Source of the DNA: Sympetrum striolatum
Lineage: Eukaryota; Arthropoda; Insecta; Odonata; Libellulidae
Reading direction: 5' to 3'
Length of the DNA stretch: 64,000 nucleotides
NCBI GenBank assembly: GCA_947579665.1
Contig: OX388347.1
Coordinates: 40,370,943 to 40,434,942 of the forward strand
How positions within the stretch are numbered: the stretch's first letter is position 1; every line of letters starts with the position of its first letter. The notes beneath the pieces are model-generated. The model was not told where the DNA came from, searched no databases, and was given only the letters and a program-made list of their open reading frames with translations. The translations under genes and the position numbers were made by a program. Shown in pieces: positions 46,600-57,663 of this stretch.

Positions 46600-47070
46600 T
46601 TTAGAGTTTAGCAACTACGACTGTTTGTAGCAGTTAATCTCAACCGAACCGAAACGTGCCAAGTGGGTCAGAGGGGCGTTAAAAAATAAACGGGATAGTA
46701 CGGCGTGAAATGGGAGCTGAAAAAAGGTCCTCTTTTCGTCCCTGTACATTTTATGAGCCATAAGGTAAGTCGCTCCTTTCAAATTCATCCAACGGTCGGG
46801 GGATGCACTGCGTCACTCGAGACGTACGCTCTGCGATAGTCTCTTCCCGCCCATATCTCTCAGTTGCTCGTATTTTATTTAAATATGGTGCGTTTTCGTG
46901 TTTTCGTTGTCTCCGTGGAAACCAGTTCACACTCAACGGCGTACTGTTGAAGCCTACACCGGTTTCGCTCGTATTGTCGGTCATAAAATGGTCGTGAAAC
47001 CGGGTTAGAGATACTTTCACACGCAAGAACCGGGCCAGCCATAAACAGACCCGGTTGTCTCTCCGGCGTC
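46600..47070. repeat. GC-richer block with ACCGG motifs, left partner
   Basis: Contains TACACCGGTTTCGCTCG (about 46,956-46,972), whose complement appears at about 47,943-47,960 as CGGGCGAAACCGGTGTA. Other ACCGG/CCGGG motifs cluster in both blocks (GAACCGGGCCAGCC; GACCCGGTTGTCTC). This suggests two inverted members of one repeat family or the ends of a single element of about 1 kb. Confidence 0.35.
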
Positions 47071-47659
47071 TCTCCGGGAAAAAATCAATTCTTTTTGGAA
47101 TTTCTGACTCAAATAACTTTAATTTTTAAAATTACTTGCTAATTTCCTCTACATCCACTACTTCATTCGACATTCGTTTTTTTCACTTTCTTCTTAAGGA
47201 TATTTTCTACCAAATTTCATACACATTATCAAATGTGATAAATAAAATCACGGCACTTGTCCACATGTTGTTGTTTATTACATATCACTACACTCTGTCC
47301 CTTACCTGCCCTAATTAACACCAAATTATTTTCGGATGTGAAATTCTTAATATATTAATTTGTAAAATATTGTTTGATATATAAATACAATATATATCAG
47401 TGAGTGATTGGTCCATTGCCAGTAGTTAAAAAATATATAATTGGGAGTACGCTTAAATAAGAATTTGTCAAAGTTTAGACGTATAATGACACCCTCCCTC
47501 CCCACCAACAACACCTTATAAACATTCATAACGCAACAACTTTTTTTACCCGGCAGCGGCCGCATGTCAAAAAGAAAAAAATCAACCTTACTTATCGGTG
47601 AATGATAAGTGATTTATGTTTACATTCAACAATTACCGATGAAAAAATAATCGATACTA
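47071..47659. other. AT-rich non-coding between two CCGG-rich blocks
   Basis: No supported gene. Confidence 0.4.
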
Positions 47660-47975
47660 GTGGTTTTAAAAGGTCAAAAGAAGCAGGAAAGCAGTAAGGG
47701 ATGGAGGAAGGCACCCAGCAAAAACCGTTCAATGTGAAAGTGCTTATTTGACCGACGTGCATTACTACTCACACCCGGTCGTAAAGGTCCCAACCCGGTG
47801 CCGTCCTCTTCAGTCGTTGTGCCGGCAGTTACCCGGCGACCAAGAAGTCTATAATCCATTCTCGGCTAGTGTGAAAGGCTTCATTTACTTCCATTGCTTA
47901 CTACCCTTGTGAACCAGCTTAAAAACCGGCTACGGTTTGCCGGCCGGGCGAAACCGGTGTATGTGTAAATATCCT
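47660..47975. repeat. GC-richer block with ACCGG motifs, right partner
   Basis: Inverted counterpart of 46,600-47,070 at its right edge (GGGCGAAACCGGTGTA). It also holds AAAACCGGCTACGG/TTTGCCGGCCGGGCG and CACCCGGTCGTAAAGG. No coding frame accepted. Confidence 0.35.
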
Positions 47976-48999
47976 AAAACGCCCGAACTCACGTATAATT
48001 TATCGCAACATATAAATGGGTAATTGAAATAATTATTCCTTTTTTTTAATTTTGACTATAACAGGAATCTAATTGCAAAAATAATATTTTACTAAACTAC
48101 TGAAGATTATTTAAATTTATTGATTATTTAATGTCTATTTTAATACCCCGTTTATATATTTAGAAAAATACAGCAACTAGACTATATTTAGAGAAATTTT
48201 AGTTAAACGATATTATGAGTAATTTTTCTCTCAATAAAGTATTAGGGCCACGTGCATGCATAAATTTTATTAAATACATACATAAAAATTTATAATTAAC
48301 AAAGACTATGGTTCATTTAAAATTAAGATACCGGAAAAGCGATTCTCTCCTTTACTTTTTCCAAGATAACAAGAAAGAGTCAGTGATTATGCCACAATAA
48401 TTTTCAGAAAACTTGTAGCATTTTTGCATGTTCAAAAATTTTCAATTGGTATAAGAATATCTGAACTATGTTGTAATTTGCAAGTCGAAGTTTTTTCTCG
48501 GTAAATGCAGATTTTTTTATCAAATTTTCATGGAGAACATTTTTGCAATATTTTTAGGGAAAAGATATGGTAAAGAATCAGTCAATGTGAAGTGTATACG
48601 CTCATTAATGAAATGTATTACTTCAGGTTAATTTATGGCTGTCATTTAATGTAGGAGTGTAGCTTGAACACACACACTGTTATAAATGGTCACTAAAAAC
48701 CTCGCTCATGATAATTAAGCGATATGAAAGCAACATTTTGCAAGAAAATGGGAGATTCTCTCGATATTTTGAATTGACATGAAGCATTATAGAGATAATA
48801 GGATTAGAAAGATAGTTATTGTAATTTAAGTACTGTATTGGTTAGAAAGCAACAGTTCCGATATTGTAATGCCTCAACAGATGTGCTTATTCTCGGTGGG
48901 ATTAATTCTGCCATGAGATGTATGAGGATAATTTCCTGGACCCGCTTCTGTCATTTTCCTCAAATGACACTTTAATTGGGCTAATGCTTTAAATTTTAC
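47976..48999. other. AT-rich non-coding, nothing seen
   Basis: No supported feature. Confidence 0.4.
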
Positions 49000-49520
49000 T
49001 TGGAGAGGGAAGAGGCAGAGAACACTCGTAACTGTAATTCATTATCCGTTCTGATCGGAAGACTTGAAACTATTCCGATTCAGAGAGAGGTCATATTCAG
49101 CCGTTAAAAACGATTCCTTTTCCGTTATGTAATTGATGGAGTGCCCTCTAAACGACGAAAGAAAAACAAGGAAAAAGTAAATTGCGCGTTTCAGCGTGAT
49201 ATATCGTTATGGACGTTATGGATGCGAAATCTCTATCCTCATAGGTAGAGAGAGAGCTGGACGACGTCCCCTTGGGAAGAACACCTCTAAACATCTGACA
49301 AATGCGGAGAATGAATGGCTAGCCATATTTCCTCCCAAAATCTGTCGCTTTGCATCAGAAGAGTTGGCAAGGTATGTAGGAGCCCTGTAAAGTCTTTCTT
49401 TCCCATTTTCCTCTTTGTGTGTCATAGTCTATGCTGCATTGCTCTATCCTTCATTTTTTTGGGGATTTCAACGAAGGCTAAAGGCCAAAGTAAAGAGGAT
49501 TAGACGTTTGAAAGGAAAGG
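49000..49520. other. Mixed-composition segment, no accepted gene
   Basis: Moderate GC with some CpGs (GAGAGCTGGACGACGTCCCC). Overlapping frames on both strands (49,196-49,503) lack motifs. Possibly a weak regulatory island. Confidence 0.3.
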
Positions 49521-51089
49521 GCTAAAAGAAAACTAATTTCCGAATTATTTCCTTGGTTAGGGCTTGAAATATTTTCCATGAAACTCTGTAAAGGGTTCCT
49601 TTCGTAAGTGATTGATTACTATACGCATTGCGATATACTGCTAGATAAACAGCATCTAGTCATATTCTTTTATGTATGGCTAATGTCTGCAGATTAACTT
49701 CTCTGTGAATTTGGACCAATACGTTACAAAAAATCAGCGAATCTCTAGGGCTAACAGTGATAGGCTATTAAATTCCTAACTAAAAAAATATGAAGTATAA
49801 TGCCATTGACAGTAAGCTTTAGTATCACGGATACTATTTGAATCATGAATCATACTTGATTTCAATTCGCAATGTACGTGGGTAATTTGAGGGTGCGATA
49901 ACCATTTTAGAGATAAAATAAATTCGATAGAATTCAATTATAAAAATGTTGAATAATAATTTTGATAGAGATATAATTGATATATTAATTAATCGATTAA
50001 TTTATGAAAATAATTACTATTTAATAAAGTTGAGCAAATTTAATATTATTTATGAATGGGAAAGGTTATTAATTAATACTAAATTCAGTGATTTAAAAAA
50101 ATATTATCTCACCCGTATTTAAGTTAATTAAATTTCAAGGAAACAAGAATGTGCTTATAATGTCACCTAGCTGTTTGCGCCAGTTGTGTAATACATAGAT
50201 AGGCATTCCTATGCGTGAAATATCACGGTGAGAAATTCCCTGAATAATGCACGCTTTGAAGCAAGCGTAATTTTATAAGATGTTGATTTGTTTTACTTGT
50301 ACTGTAATACATATATAACGAGGTATTTGATCAACATCGTTAATAATGTCATCAACATTCTTTCTTATTTTTTTACCATGAGCCAAATTGGAATGGGGGT
50401 CGGAAGTAAACGGTGAACTCTAACTCGTGTAGTCGAATATAGGACTGCAACTACTTCGAACTAAGTCTGGAAGCTCCTCTATCTCGTCTCATGATTTTTT
50501 TACTCGACAAGTTTGCTGTATTACGGGGTTTGCGTAATCAAATTAAACGCAAGTAGCACAGCTCTGATGGTGGATCCTTGACACATTTAAGCTTTCTACG
50601 TATATTAGATAATGACGAAATCACTCCAGATCTCGTCTCTCAAGACAAGCTCAACTTTTAGTACACCTCTGTCTACGTAATCTACGAATGTAAGGAACAG
50701 TTTACTTTATTCGGCAACGTAGAATTCTACATTGAAATCATAAAAGCTGTCAATCAGTAAGCGACAGGGGTTATAAAGATGGAAGGATAGAAAAATATGT
50801 GTTGATGAGTAAACCTCGTATCTATCAAGGAAACAAATTTCTAAGCCGTTTTTGCCTCACGTTGGCTGTCAATTGGGCCGTGGAAGCAAATAAGTTGTGT
50901 TGTTTTCGTACCTATCTTTGAAAGTGCTTTCTTTAATTTTATTTAACAACCTTCGCCGAGCTTCTTCTTTCTTACAAACGTTTTCAAGGTGGATTATCGC
51001 GCTTCTAATTTTGAAACAAAAAATTTGGAACAGAAATTGGAATTACTAATAAATTTACACTAAAATACACTTTCATGCATGGAAGAAAC
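49521..51089. other. AT-rich non-coding; extreme AT at ~49,915-50,110
   Basis: The AT-rich core (ATTAATTAATCGATTAAT and similar) could be a matrix-attachment-type region. No gene seen. Confidence 0.35.
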
Positions 51090-51122
51090 GACCATGGTTT
51101 CGATGCATGGCATCATCATCAG
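51090..51122 (-). ncRNA. Hammerhead-ribozyme-like motif 2
   Basis: The minus strand reads CTGATGA (51,116-51,122), a 5-bp stem GATGC-CAT-GCATC, GAA, then ACC-AT-GGT and the cleavage-site C (51,090). All core elements of a hammerhead are present and stem II is better than in motif 1. Stem I is weak. Just upstream on the same strand, TGGTTTCGAT is the inverted partner of ATCGAAACCA in the core, as in retroelement termini that carry these motifs. The host element cannot be delimited and no reverse-transcriptase frame is visible nearby. Confidence 0.5.
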
Positions 51123-51278
51123 ATAAATGATCGAAACCAGTCTTTCTTTCTTTTTATTTAAGTGTGATTTAGTATGGATACATTTAAATAAATATTGCAA
51201 AACATTAATTTATGGAATTTCATAATTATAACAAAAACAAAAGATAAAACTTGCATAATTACCACAAGTAGAACCGAA

Positions 51279-51340
51279 AAAGAGGTTTACCGGTTTTCGT
51301 CGGATAAATATATTTATAAAGAGGTTTAACGGTTTTCCAC
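51279..51340 (+). repeat. Short direct repeat pair (39-bp period)
   Basis: AAAGAGGTTTACCGGTTTT is followed 39 bp later by AAAGAGGTTTAACGGTTTT. Confidence 0.7.
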
Positions 51341-51584
51341 ATCTCCAAAAAATTTGTTATTACAATTTCTGTTATCATAGAATACCAAAATGCCTATTTC
51401 ATCGATATTAGACATTTTGGAACCGAAATACAGAAATAATTTCTTTGATTTATAAATTTACGCCCTACACTTATTGAAATACCTTGCAGTGACGTTTTAC
51501 AGAAGTACAACCTTTGATATTCATTACATGCGTATCCACGCAGAACTCGTTTAATTACTCCTTGGTAGGCGTTCAACCATTCGA

Positions 51585-51925
51585 CACCCATCCCCTCTGC
51601 CTCTCAACCCCTCACTCATTTCCTCTCTCTTTTTTCTCTCCTGAACCCACGCCAGAAAGGGGGCTTGGCTCTTAAGTGGGAACTTGCATAGGATTCACAT
51701 GCGTCAGCGAAAACTTCATACGGTGTGCCTCTTAGGGAGTCGCTCGGGCATCGTGGTATCGCGGACACTCAACACTCTGTCTCTGGCACCAAACGAGGAG
51801 AGGGGCGGATAAAAAATAAAAAGGAAGAAGAGAGGAGGAGGCGAAAGTTGAGAGATATAGGCTGGGAAAAGGTGGAAGCACGATCAAGGGGAGAGATTCA
51901 TTTGTGGAAAACAAACAAGATAGAT
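51585..51925. other. Pyrimidine-to-purine switch region
   Basis: About 51,590-51,645 is pyrimidine-rich on + (CTCTCTTTTTTCTCTCC) and about 51,790-51,910 purine-rich (GAAGAAGAGAGGAGGAGGCG). Opposing frames (51,725-51,928) are compositional. Confidence 0.4.
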
Positions 51926-52784
51926 TAGATAAAATTTACTGATTTATCTTAAAAATATCGATCGTCAGCCATGATCAAGATGTCAATGAGTCTAGTTTGC
52001 AACAAATCTCCATGAAAACCATTTTGAAGAATATTATTTTAGTTTAGTATTTTGTCCACAGAGAATATTAAAGTAGTCTGTCATAAAATTAGGTAAAATC
52101 GTGTATTCTTTTGTTTATTCGCTTACTCTAGCATAGTTAGTTTTCTACGGATCTAACTCGTCCGTACTCACATTGGTAGATGTATTGTATTGTGGCTTAG
52201 GTGTGTTTTTAGTTAATCTATTACAAAAATACGACTTCTAGTTTACAAAATTGATTAGTTGTCATTTATTTGTAGTGTTATTTTTTATGATGATTATAAA
52301 TAAGGATGTATTAAAATGTCTTTAGCAGAATTAGCTAAGATTTACATAAATAAAAGCCAAGCCAATCCTGTATTAGCATACACTCATTATTTTATGATAA
52401 ACAATAAAATAGCTTTTATAATATATTTATTAATATTTTTCATAAAAATTTAAGGGTGATAAAAGCTAAAGGAGAGAAAAAAGATTGGGAAATGATTTTG
52501 TTATGATTGTGAAAATGTTTTGCGCGGAAAGGAAAATAAATAAATATAATTTTGATGTAGGAAAAAGTAAGAAAAGTGCTTTGAAATATTTTTATCTATT
52601 TTTTGCTACATAGTTTAAAAAATTAATTCTAAATTCTTACTTTTTAAATAGTTACTCGTTATAAATGCCTTGGTATTTTTTCGTATGCTTCATTAATATT
52701 TGAACTTGCGGTTGTATAGCTATTTATATTGTCAGCGTACAGGTTTACATTCGTTTGCAGCAGTTTAGGAAGTATCATTCTCCA
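51926..52784. other. AT-rich non-coding, nothing seen
   Basis: No supported feature. Confidence 0.4.
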
Positions 52785-53150
52785 CTAACCTAACCTAACC
52801 TGTAAAAGCTTTAGGTTCGCAAAGACCGCGTGAAGTTACAACCTTGTTACAGCCCACTACGCCTTCCAAGCGTCTCGCAAATGGAGCATAACCTCCCAAC
52901 TGCGCATAGATACTCCGTTCTTTATATCTTGGACACCCTTTAGTGGACGCAAACGGGAGGTTTAAGAGGCACGCATTCTTTGGTACATTTCCCCTTTTGG
53001 GCTCTCTGAATCCAATGCTGAGATATTCGGAGGAGGTATAGACGTATACCCCAAGTTAGGGGGTGGAATCGCTATATGGCGGTATCAGTTATATGCTTCG
53101 GTGATCATAAATCAGGTGTTCTGATTTCCCCGAACGCTTGAATAAATATA
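52785..53150 (+). repeat. Unrecognised repeat candidate beginning with CCTAA telomere-like repeats
   Basis: CTAACCTAACCTAACCT (52,785-52,801) matches three units of the insect telomere repeat (TTAGG)n. It is followed by about 350 bp of GC-richer DNA (GTTCGCAAAGACCGCGTGAA; GACGTATACCCCAAGTTAGG) ending near GAACGCTTGAATAAATA, which looks like a retroelement 3' end. Whether the telomere-like start belongs to the same element is unknown. Confidence 0.35.
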
Positions 53151-53884
53151 TTTTTCACTTGATATATATATACTAGGTGATGGATAGTAGTATCGTGTTG
53201 AAATATTATTTTTCCACGTAATCCTTGACACTCTGAAGTGAAGGTACTAGCTTTAAACAAATTTTGTCTGTGCGTTGAAGGTTAACGTAAAATACGTTCT
53301 ATTTATTAACGATCTTTCACTTATACCGAGCCATTTCTTCAGAAAAGTGATGCTGATAGAATTCTAAAGGGGGTCTCGGTTTACATTTTGGTAGACGAGT
53401 GCGATTCTTGATCTTGTCGTCTTTTTGATTGGTATATTCTTTTAGCTCACCGCAATTCAGTGAACCTTAGTGATTTGTACACCGACTTTAAAATTTATGT
53501 TAAGATACCGAGTTTATACGAGATATTAAGTAAACTAGGTAATACCATTTAAAATTTTATTAGTAACTTTAGCTGGATTATACCAAGAATTAATTTATTG
53601 AAAGAAGAATCTCTCTACATTTCATGTGGGACGGATACAGTTTGTAACAAATTGTATAAAGGTAAAGATTAATATTCCAAACTTATTAAAATCGATACAT
53701 TGGCTGTGACATTAATCATAATAGTTATCTATGCAAGAGAATAAGGTTTTACATTATATCTGGAAATAGGTATTTGGGTTTACTTAACAGGGTTATCCTT
53801 ATAAATTTGATTAATTTTCATAACCATTCAGATTTGTTTCATTTCAACAACTTTTATTTTTAAAATTACATCCGTTTCATTATA
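53151..53884. other. AT-rich non-coding, nothing seen
   Basis: No supported feature. TA at 53,883-53,884 is the left target-site duplication of the next element. Confidence 0.4.
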
Positions 53885-54942
53885 TGGGAGAGTTTCCTAT
53901 ATTGTACCGGCGCCTAAATTGTGCCACCACCGTAAAATGGAAGAGCTTCGTAGTTAGATCGAGATCTGTCCTGAGTAATTGCAACTAGACGCCGAAATTC
54001 CAGTCGTAATCTTTGTGCGTTCGAAGACGGAATGTTTGTGAGAGAGATACGTTTTTGCTGTTTAACGCAATTTTTTCTTCACGTGGCTAAGGGAATAACG
54101 TTAATAGGGTATGTGTAAATAAACTGTATTACTTATCAGATGAATGTACATAAATATGCATAAGTTTTCATACAGATATGGTTCTGGCAGCTGGTTAAAT
54201 AGTTAGTGGCAGCATATTTAAATCGGGATTACGGTCTGAAAGAATATGCACTTATTTATAATATCTCAAAGATAACTATAAAAAGGCACGCTGAAAATGA
54301 AAATAAAAGCGTAAATGTGGAAGTAAAAATTTTTAGTCACAGTATTTTGGAGGAAATTTAAGTGGAATTAGAGTAACACATCCTAAAATATGAAGAGATA
54401 ATGTTTGGTTTAATCTCATCCTTTGTACAAATCTTGCATTTGACATTGCATAAAGAAACGGAATAGATCACAACTTAAACGTCGAATAAGGCATTGCAGG
54501 CAAAAGAGGGTTCTATGCTTTGATGAAGAGACATTCAATTGTCATGCAGACACCTTCATCCATGGCTCGGGCCAAAGGATTCAATAAACAAAAGGTCTAC
54601 AAGTACAGTATAATGTATTAATTACAATAATCTGATCTGTGATGGACTTATTTAGCTTCAATTGATACGAGTAAATGTTTGGTCCAATCTAGGGAATAAA
54701 TGGTACAAATTAGGAGATTTCCTAATTTGTACCACTTGCAGATATTTATAAATTCAAAAATATTTTCCTTTTAACGGCGTGATTTTGAATATTTAATTAT
54801 CAGATTGTAATGTATCTAATATGTAATAATATGTAATACATCACAATGAACAAATTAAAGTAGTTGCAACTATAGTGTAACTAAAAATTTGAGCTATATT
54901 AAATAAAATGTAAAATGTGGTACAATATAGGGAACTTTCCCC
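53885..54942 (+). mobile_element. pogo/Tigger-like DNA transposon remnant(s) with TA duplication
   Basis: The ends are 24-bp inverted repeats: 53,885-53,908 (TGGGAGAGTTTCCTATATTG, TACC) and 54,919-54,942 (the complement with three substitutions). They are flanked by TA at 53,883-53,884 and 54,943-54,944. A decayed transposase N-terminal region lies inside. At 54,701-54,734 a perfect 15-bp-arm hairpin repeats the terminal motif in both orientations (GGTACAAATTAGGA / TCCTAATTTGTACC). This suggests that two elements abut or are nested: one of about 0.83 kb and one short MITE of about 0.2 kb. The TA target and the CENP-B-like fragment both fit the pogo/Tigger branch of Tc1/mariner. Confidence 0.8.
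54221..54621 (+). pseudogene. pogo/CENP-B-type transposase N-terminal remnant
   Basis: Two same-strand pieces are readable. The first is FNRDYGLKEYALIYNISKIT, then IKRHAENE (from about 54,218), resembling the first helix-turn-helix (psq/CENP-B N). The second is AGKRGFYALMKRHS, then SSMARAKGFNKQKVYKY (54,496-54,621), which matches the second DNA-binding domain of pogo/Tigger/jerky proteins (GKxWxxxFLKRHPxLSLRxPExxSxARAxGFNKxxV). The stretch between them is frameshifted and has stops, and the catalytic DDE domain is missing. It lies inside TA-flanked inverted repeats. Dead as a gene. Confidence 0.75.
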
Positions 54943-54944
54943 TA

Positions 54945-55393
54945 TGTGTCGTTATTTCACAAAAGAATTACTTTGGAAATGTCCTATAATGCCTTAGAAA
55001 AGAAATACAAGCTATATTGAAACATGCTATATTTGCCTTTTTGGCTTGGCCAACTATGCTTATCACATTTTTATTCCATTACAGTAAGATAACAAAAGGG
55101 ATGTATATCACCGTATTTACCAAAGAAACACAAATTAAAGACTCGGTGTACGGAAACATTTCAGTGGATTTCAACTTAATTAAACATGCTTTGTTCTTTA
55201 GATGAAGGTTTATATTTTTTCGCGCTTCAGGAAATATGCTATGTGTAAGCATAAAGAAAATATCAATTAGCAGTAAAGGTACCTGATTTCACAATTTCAA
55301 TCTAGAGTCAAGGCAAGGTTTCCTTGTTGAGTTTTTTTTAAACTTGTATATCATTATTATTCTCGTTGACTTTTTATGTTTCCTTCCTTTCAG
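54945..55393. other. AT-rich non-coding; acceptor-like pyrimidine tract at its end
   Basis: Ends in TTTATGTTTCCTTCCTTTCAG (the last 20 bases are the acceptor-like tract), considered with the next entry. No gene in the rest. Confidence 0.4.
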
Positions 55394-55617
55394 CTTTGTT
55401 TGCGTCACAATCAGACAGAAGCGAAATTGGAACGCAGATAGGTGTGAGATTCGCGAATAGTAAAATAGGATTCGTTGGAGATGAAAATCAAAACCGCAGG
55501 AGAATAAAGGAGGCGCTCAAAATTACGACGTTATTAGTCGTGCGCGCCGGAGATGGAACGAGCTATATGGAGATAAGGAATGCCGACTCTGGAAACAGTG
55601 ATGCGTTAAACACATAG
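55394..55617 (+). CDS. Candidate terminal coding exon (hypothetical, low confidence)
   Basis: A strong acceptor (ATGTTTCCTTCCTTTCAG) ends at 55,393. From there one frame stays open for 74 codons to TAG at 55,615-55,617, reading LFASQSDRSEIGTQIGVRF and later NRRRIKEALKITTLLVVRAG. The residue mix is balanced and not low-complexity, CpG is high for the window, and no donor is needed if this is a last exon. No domain is recognised and no upstream exon can be identified in the window. An internal ATG at 55,366 would also make a stand-alone small frame, but that ATG lies within the pyrimidine tract. It may simply be a chance open frame in a CpG-containing island. Confidence 0.2.
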
Positions 55618-55639
55618 ATGTGTAGCTTGATGAGACGAG

Positions 55640-56320
55640 ATGTTAAGCAAAGATAACAAATAGCCCGGAGAGAATACGTATGGGATGGGAAAGAAAAGGA
55701 GGCTTGGGATGACAGGAGATGGGGAGAAAGGAAGGAGGAAGAGGGAGGCAATAAAGCGGACGCTGCGAAGGAAATGATATTATCGCGAGAGCCCTCCCTC
55801 AAAAACTCCCTTTTTACACGTATGATAAGGCTTTGTGTGTGTGATTGGGGAAGGGATAGGTTCGGTGGGGGCTATATAGAGAGGAATCGGCGTACATAAC
55901 GACGATGAGGTCAGCTGAGGTATAATGGGCCTTTTGAAAGGGAGAAAGTGAGCGAGACGTAGGCGTCGTCCATTAGAAGCCGAGAAGAAAGGTGGATGAA
56001 ATAAGCGAAGGCGGTACTCTCTTTCTATCGTTTTATCTCGTGTACTTTGGCGACGACGCGATTTTGTTTCGATGGAAGCCTTTTCGCCGAATTCGGCGGC
56101 GCCAATTTGCAGCCCTCGCCTTAATGAAGGGGGATTCAGGATAATAAGGGAATGAAGGAAACGGCTTGATGAGTGTTTCGCACTGGAGTCGAGGAGTTTT
56201 CGCGTGTCGCAAAAGATGGGATTTATTTGGGAGTTGTTTCCAAACGTGCGATAGTGTATTATGAGGAAAGGAATGTAGGATATGTGATGTTATTGGTAAC
56301 AGTTCGCGCAAACGCCCATC
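55640..56320. other. Purine-rich tract followed by CpG-containing island
   Basis: About 55,660-55,990 is purine-rich on + (GGGAAAGAAAAGGAGGCTTG; GGGGAGAAAGGAAGGAGGAA). About 56,030-56,320 has many CpGs (TTTGGCGACGACGCGATTTT; TTCGCCGAATTCGGCGGCGC). Same composite layout as at 29.1-29.96, 34.8-35.8 and 61.6-62.4 kb. No gene accepted. Confidence 0.4.
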
Positions 56321-56522
56321 TTAGATGGGTCCCTGATATTGATAAGCATCCGACCCAATTTAAAATTTCATCTGTATTCATGCCTTCATTACTATACTGT
56401 ATACAAGCCTTCAGCCAAGGAGTTTGTCCCCACACCCCAATTCTATTATTTTTTTACCTCTTCTTTTTATTTTATTTCTATATATATATTTATTTATTTG
56501 TATTGTTTTTCCACCTTTTTTT

Positions 56523-56644
56523 ACTTTCTCCATATACGAAGTATAGAGAAAGTATTGTTTTCATGAAAAAATTCGACTTCGAGATTTCAACGGAAATACA
56601 TGTTTTGGGGTCCCTAGAACACGTTTTAACCATTTTCGGAATGA

Positions 56645-56686
<42 letters not shown>

Positions 56687-57539
56687 TGTATGTGTGTGTG
56701 TGTTAGTGGGCGCTCTAACGTAAAAACTATTGGTCGTATCAATACCAAACTTCATATATAGTACTGTGGTGTGTGCTGTCAGAGTCGATTAGTTTTTGAA
56801 GTAAATCGGTTAACCGGAAGTCGAGCTTCATTCATCAAAGCTCATTTCCGGTTTTCAATATATCTCCCTAAATATGATATATACGTATGTTGTATTAATT
56901 ATAAAAGTTTTAGATAATATAATTTTCTATAACTTTTGTATTTAACATATTTTTGTATCACCGGTTGATTAGGAGTTATTCGTGAGATACCGATAAACCG
57001 GAAGTAGCTGTTATGTACTTTGTGGGCGCTCTATCATGAAAACTGTTTGTTGTATCAACACCAAATTTCATATATTGTACTTTGCTTTATGTATTTAGAG
57101 TTGATTAGTTTTTGGAGTAAATCGGTAGACCGGATGTCGAGCTTCACTCTTCAAAGCTCATTTCCGGTTTTCAAAATATCTCCATAAATATGATATTTAA
57201 GTATATACTATTATTTATAAAAGTTTTAGAAAATAAAATTTACGATAACTTTTGTTTGAAACATATTTTTGTATCACTGATTGTTTAGGAGTTATTCATG
57301 AAATACTGATAAACCGGAAGTTGCTGATTATGTACTTCGTGGGCGCTCTGGGCTCAATGGGCGAATGACCAATTTCATCGCTTTTCATCGATCATGTCCC
57401 GAAAAACATTATTTATAATGTTTTTGACGTCAAAGATAATAATATATAATTTAATCACTTATCTTCCAAGTTTAGATGGAATATAGAGTTCGAAATTACT
57501 GTCGTAGATAAATATTTACATCTTATACATGGAGAAAGT
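56523..57539. mobile_element. Repeat element with inverted ends, TG microsatellite and 316-bp tandem units
   Basis: Bounded by ACTTTCTCCATATA (56,523-56,536) and its near complement TACATGGAGAAAGT (57,526-57,539). Inside lie a (TG)n microsatellite (56,647-56,703) and two tandem units starting at GTGGGCGCTCT at 56,706 and 57,022, with a third start at 57,339 (periods 316 and 317 bp). Each unit contains an internal stem (CCGGAAGTCGAGCTT ... AAGCTCATTTCCGG). There is no transposase. The assembly is probably a non-autonomous transposon family carrying internal repeats. Confidence 0.6.
56647..56703 (+). repeat. (TG)n microsatellite
   Basis: A TG run with interruptions (GTCTGTATG). It is responsible for the Cys-Val-Cys-Val stretch in the overlapping frame, which is therefore not a gene. 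Confidence 0.95.
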
Positions 57540-57574
57540 CATGTGCTGGCCACATCAGATTTTTTGAATTTAAC

Positions 57575-57663
57575 ATTAGTCATCCTTAATGGTTAGGTGT
57601 AAGAGAGGCCCTAATGGGCCTAACCTCGCCAAATAAAGAGTTTTTATTATTATTATTATTATT
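57575..57663 (+). repeat. Retroelement 3' end with (TTA)n tail
   Basis: GGTTAGGTGTAAGAGAGGCC, then a palindrome AGGCCC-TAAT-GGGCCT, CTAACCTCGCC, AAATAAAG, and a TTA tract (57,637-57,663). A conserved short 3' block with a microsatellite tail is typical of non-LTR retroelements. The body of the element is missing. Confidence 0.5.

Noticed and set aside
56173..56706. 177-codon plus-strand frame
   Set aside because: Its C-terminal part is a translated TG microsatellite and the middle is Tyr/Phe/Leu low complexity; it crosses the left end of a repeat element.
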